DNA of 64,000 nucleotides from Salinimicrobium terrae DSM 17865 (GTDB lineage Bacteria; Bacteroidota; Bacteroidia; Flavobacteriales; Flavobacteriaceae), in contig NZ_KE384221.1 in assembly GCF_000424665.1 (NCBI RefSeq), positions 124,001-188,000 on the forward strand. Direction: 5' to 3'. Positions 61,471-64,000 of the stretch are shown here, piece after piece. The translations under genes were made by a program, and so were the position numbers. Under the pieces are notes generated by a model. It was not told the origin of the DNA, made no database searches, and was given only the letters and a program-made list of their open reading frames with translations. Numbering within the stretch: the first letter of the stretch is position 1; each line of letters begins with the position of its first letter.

Positions 61471-62214
61471 ATGTTTAGCAAAAGCCAAATTAAACTTATA
61501 AAAAGCCTGTCTCAAAAAAAGTTCAGGAACAAACACGGGTTGTTTATAATAGAGGGGAGAAAAGGTATTTCTGAGCTGCTTAATTCTTCACTTGATCTAC
61601 ATTCTGTTTACACAATTGAAGATATTTTCAAGACTTCGGAAGAAAAAACTAATCTCATTTCTGAAGCCGATCTTAAAAAGATAAGTAATCTACACACTCC
61701 ACAAACTGCTTTGGCTCTTTTTCATATACCTGAAGTTGTCCAGCCGGAAATAAAGGGTTTGCAGGTGGTGCTGGACGAAGTGCAGGATCCGGGGAATCTA
61801 GGTACAATTATTCGGCTTTGTGACTGGTTTGGGGTAGAGGATTTGATTTGTTCCCGGGAAACTGTAGATTGCTACAATCCAAAAGTAGTACAGGCTACAA
61901 TGGGATCAATATCAAGGGTGAAGATCCATTATCTTGAAGTATCTGAGTATCTCGCTGCTGGCAAAGAAAAACTTCCGGTCTACGGCACATTTTTGGATGG
62001 TAAGAATGTATATTCAGAATCCCTTTCTGCGGAAGGCATTATTGTTTTAGGTAACGAAGCCAACGGAATTTCACCACAAATGGAAAAACTTATTTCTAAA
62101 AAGCTGGTTATTCCTCAATTCGGAAAAATACATCAAACTGAAAGTCTAAATGTAGCCTCTGCGGCTGCAATTTTTCTAAGTGAATTCAGCAGAAGAAATT
62201 TTACTGAAAGGTAA
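61471..62214 (+). CDS. TrmH/SpoU-family RNA methyltransferase
   Basis: 247 aa. An N-terminal substrate-binding region starts QIKLIKSLSQKKFRNKHGLF. The SPOUT knot domain shows motif 1 LDEVQDPGNLGTIIRLCDWF, motif 2 IIVLGNEANGIS and motif 3 IPQFGKIHQTESLNVASAAA. It methylates 2'-OH of rRNA or tRNA using SAM; the exact site is unknown. Its end overlaps the convergent porT gene by 14 bp. Confidence 0.93.
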   Translation: MFSKSQIKLIKSLSQKKFRNKHGLFIIEGRKGISELLNSSLDLHSVYTIEDIFKTSEEKTNLISEADLKKISNLHTPQTALALFHIPEVVQPEIKGLQVVLDEVQDPGNLGTIIRLCDWFGVEDLICSRETVDCYNPKVVQATMGSISRVKIHYLEVSEYLAAGKEKLPVYGTFLDGKNVYSESLSAEGIIVLGNEANGISPQMEKLISKKLVIPQFGKIHQTESLNVASAAAIFLSEFSRRNFTER

Positions 62215-62908
62215 AATTTACAAATACCCCGCGGGAAGACATTTTTTCCACGTTACCTGTATAGAAGCTGTTTGGGTCTTCGTCTCTAATCAATTCATCA
62301 TTTATAGCAAAAACCCCTCTTACTGAAGGTGTGAATTTGAAGTAATACAGGTAGAGATCGATTCCAAATCCAATTTCATAGTAATAGTTATTGGTGGTCA
62401 TCCTGAAAGTTCCTTCTTCAATTTGCTCAGGATTATTCTCGTTACTGGAAAGATTAATAGAGGTGGATACACCTCCTACAACAAATGGTTTGAAATTCTT
62501 CACCCGGGTGGTAGAGAACTTCAATAAAAGTGGAATATGTACAAATGTTGAGTTAATCTCTCTAAATGTCCCCGCATCTGCCTTAGTAAATTGAAAATTG
62601 ATTCTGTTAAAAGCGACTCCCGGTTCCAAACGCAGATCCAGATGGTCACTTAACCGCATATTCCCAATTAAACCTACATTAAACCCAATGGTTCTGTCTA
62701 CTGCAAAATCCTTGCCTTTAGCCGGACTGGGTACATAGCTCTTATAGTCGAAATCAAAATCGTAGGTATTGAACCCAAGAAAATACCCCCAGGAAAAGCG
62801 CTGCATATCAACATTAGCATTATTAATGACATCTTCACCCGAAAAAATTTGTGCATGTGCCGGGATGGTGCCAAGGACAATAAGAGTCAGGATTAGGTAC
62901 TTCTTCAT
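62201..62908 (-). CDS. porT: PorT/SprT-family outer-membrane protein, type IX secretion
   Basis: 235 aa from the ATG at 62908. A longer frame from 62971 adds 21 polar residues and overlaps the upstream gene. Signal peptide: KKYLILTLIVLGTIPAHAQ. The remainder is an eight-strand beta-barrel type with WGYFLGFNTYDFDFDY, then GFNVGLIGNMRLSDHLDLRL and ending GVFVNFTFQ. Its position directly after ubiE/menG matches the conserved Bacteroidota porT locus. PorT is required for type IX secretion. Confidence 0.87.
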   Translation of the reverse strand: MKKYLILTLIVLGTIPAHAQIFSGEDVINNANVDMQRFSWGYFLGFNTYDFDFDYKSYVPSPAKGKDFAVDRTIGFNVGLIGNMRLSDHLDLRLEPGVAFNRINFQFTKADAGTFREINSTFVHIPLLLKFSTTRVKNFKPFVVGGVSTSINLSSNENNPEQIEEGTFRMTTNNYYYEIGFGIDLYLYYFKFTPSVRGVFAINDELIRDEDPNSFYTGNVEKMSSRGVFVNFTFQ

Positions 62909-62912
62909 AAGT

Positions 62913-63641
62913 TTATTTTGATGCCGAATAAATTGTCGCCACTCCCATAGTTTGAGGTTTATGTTGTACATCTATAAACCCGATTTTTCTCAAAATATTG
63001 TTTAATTCTTCTCCATAGGGGAAAGCTGCCGCACTTTCACTTAGGTAGCTGTAAGCTACTTTGTCTTTCGAAAACAACTTTCCAATCACGGGAAGAAGGT
63101 TTTTCGTGTAGAAATGATATCCCTGTTTAAACGGAAATTTAGCAGGAACAGAAGTCTCTAAAATGACAAAAATACCACCCGGTTTTAAAACCCTCAGAAT
63201 TTCTGATAGCCCTTTTCCCAGATTCTCAAAATTGCGCACTCCAAAAGCAACAGTAATTGCGTCAAACTTATTATCTTCAAAAGGTAAAGCTTCAGAATCT
63301 CCCTGGATCATTTCTATTCTCCCGGTTAGGTTCTCTTCCTCAATTTTTTTTCTTCCTACTGCAAGCATACCTTCTGAAAGGTCCAGACCAACAATCTCTT
63401 TAGCTCCTGTTTTTGCAAGGCTAATTGCCAGGTCTCCTGTCCCGGTTGCAATATCCAGAACGGCGTCGGGACTGGTTGCCGATACCATTTTCACCACTTT
63501 CTTACGCCACTTAACATCAATTCCAAAAGAGATCACCCTGTTGAGACCATCATAGTTGGTGGAAATGGTATCAAACATTTGTTCTACCTGCTTCTTCTTG
63601 TTAAGTGTGGAATCTTTGTAGGGTGTGACCTTCTTGCTCAT
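62913..63641 (-). CDS. ubiE: Demethylmenaquinone methyltransferase
   Basis: 242 aa from the ATG at 63641; an upstream ATG (63680) is possible. UbiE motifs: [21 protein letters not shown], shown as [14 protein letters not shown], then [13 protein letters not shown] (SAM site), [27 protein letters not shown] and [19 protein letters not shown]. It carries out the last step of menaquinone synthesis, the only quinone expected in this phylum. It lies 4 bp upstream of porT. Confidence 0.95.
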   Translation of the reverse strand: MSKKVTPYKDSTLNKKKQVEQMFDTISTNYDGLNRVISFGIDVKWRKKVVKMVSATSPDAVLDIATGTGDLAISLAKTGAKEIVGLDLSEGMLAVGRKKIEEENLTGRIEMIQGDSEALPFEDNKFDAITVAFGVRNFENLGKGLSEILRVLKPGGIFVILETSVPAKFPFKQGYHFYTKNLLPVIGKLFSKDKVAYSYLSESAAAFPYGEELNNILRKIGFIDVQHKPQTMGVATIYSASK

Positions 63642-63714
63642 GCGAAAAATTTTCGCCAAAGATACAAGTTTATCTACCAAATGCCGGGGCTGTAAACCAA
63701 ATACTTAAATGGTA

Positions 63715-63748
63715 TTTTGTTTTGATAGAGGTAAATGCCTTAACTTTG
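63715..63748 (+). promoter_or_regulatory. Promoter of trkA
   Basis: TTTTG (63715-63719) and a -7 box TAACTTTG (63741-63748) are separated by 21 bp, near the Bacteroidota consensus. The start codon follows 25 bp later. Confidence 0.6.
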
Positions 63749-63773
63749 TTCCTCTTGAACTTACTCGTTCCTT

Positions 63774-64000
63774 ATGAAAATAATCATTGCCGGTGCCGGT
63801 GAGGTAGGATTCCATTTAGCTAAATTATTATCATATGAATCACAGGATATTACCCTGATTGATAATAACAGGGAGAACCTTATTTATGCCGATGCCCACC
63901 TGGACATACGTACTTTAAGGGGAGACGCAACATCTATTGCAGTTTTAAAAGACGCGCAGGTAAAGGATGTTGACTTACTTATAGGGGTTACCAGTAGTGA
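63774..64000 (+). CDS. trkA: Trk system potassium uptake protein TrkA (partial, runs off window)
   Basis: Only the first 75 residues are present. They form an RCK NAD-binding fold: KIIIAGAGEVGFHLAKLLS, then DITLIDNNRENL, then TLRGDATSIAVLKDAQV and DLLIGVTSS. TrkA gates the TrkH K+ channel. Since the nearby ktrB is interrupted, this second system may be the functional one (inference). The 3' part lies outside the window. Confidence 0.9.
   Translation, partial: MKIIIAGAGEVGFHLAKLLSYESQDITLIDNNRENLIYADAHLDIRTLRGDATSIAVLKDAQVKDVDLLIGVTSS

Overview
The window reads as chromosome of a marine-type Flavobacteriaceae bacterium (phylum Bacteroidota). Evidence: promoters of the TTTG-N19-TAnnTTTG type (clearest at 53748-53778), a short primary sigma factor without region 1.1, TamL and PorT/SprT, Bacteroidota-type curli genes, and a TonB-dependent receptor with a carboxypeptidase-regulatory domain. 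Genus cannot be fixed from sequence reading alone (Salegentibacter/Gramella/Zunongwangia-like).

Positions 289-30657 form an integrated genomic island. A complete tRNA-Arg(TCG) gene (228-301) carries the left attachment core. The last 14 bp of that gene are repeated at 30644-30657, next to a tyrosine recombinase (29203-30468). A 17-bp second repeat sits just inside each end. No conjugation genes are visible. Cargo from left to right: an HxlR regulator with a divergent NAD(P)-binding oxidoreductase; an excisionase-like HTH protein; a type I restriction-modification operon (hsdM...hsdS-hsdR, minus strand) with five extra genes between hsdM and hsdS (a putative AbiC-like membrane protein, a SIR2-TIR fusion, an XRE-ImmA protease, a 160-aa unknown and a zinc-knuckle TIR protein); a stretch of phased CCGTTG repeats; an orphan RsbRD-type histidine kinase; a copper-like module (Met-rich lipoprotein, Cys-rich four-helix copper-storage protein); a sterol-desaturase-family hydroxylase; four tandem secreted EF-hand proteins; and a DUF2231 membrane protein paired with an FMN-binding glutamate-synthase-like enzyme.

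From 30658 on, the chromosome resumes. A seven-gene curli locus (31275-37136) encodes the CsgA-like subunit, two curlin-repeat proteins, a CsgH-CsgE-like fusion, CsgF, a CsgG carrying an extra beta-barrel domain, and a propeller lipoprotein. A potassium locus follows on the minus strand: ktrA, a ktrB interrupted by two in-frame stop codons, a KdpE/KdpD-like pair, and two tiny membrane proteins.

The rest (42157-64000) is mostly housekeeping: selO, tex, ypdA-rpe, rpoD, a TonB receptor/PepSY pair under a textbook promoter with a Fur-like inverted repeat, pnp-rpsO, accD, fbaA, tamL, an rRNA methyltransferase, porT-menG, and the start of trkA, which runs off the window.

The most promising candidate for an undescribed system is the defence cassette embedded in the type I R-M operon, especially the pairing of a SIR2-TIR fusion with a separate zinc-knuckle TIR protein and an autoregulated XRE-ImmA/p160 pair.
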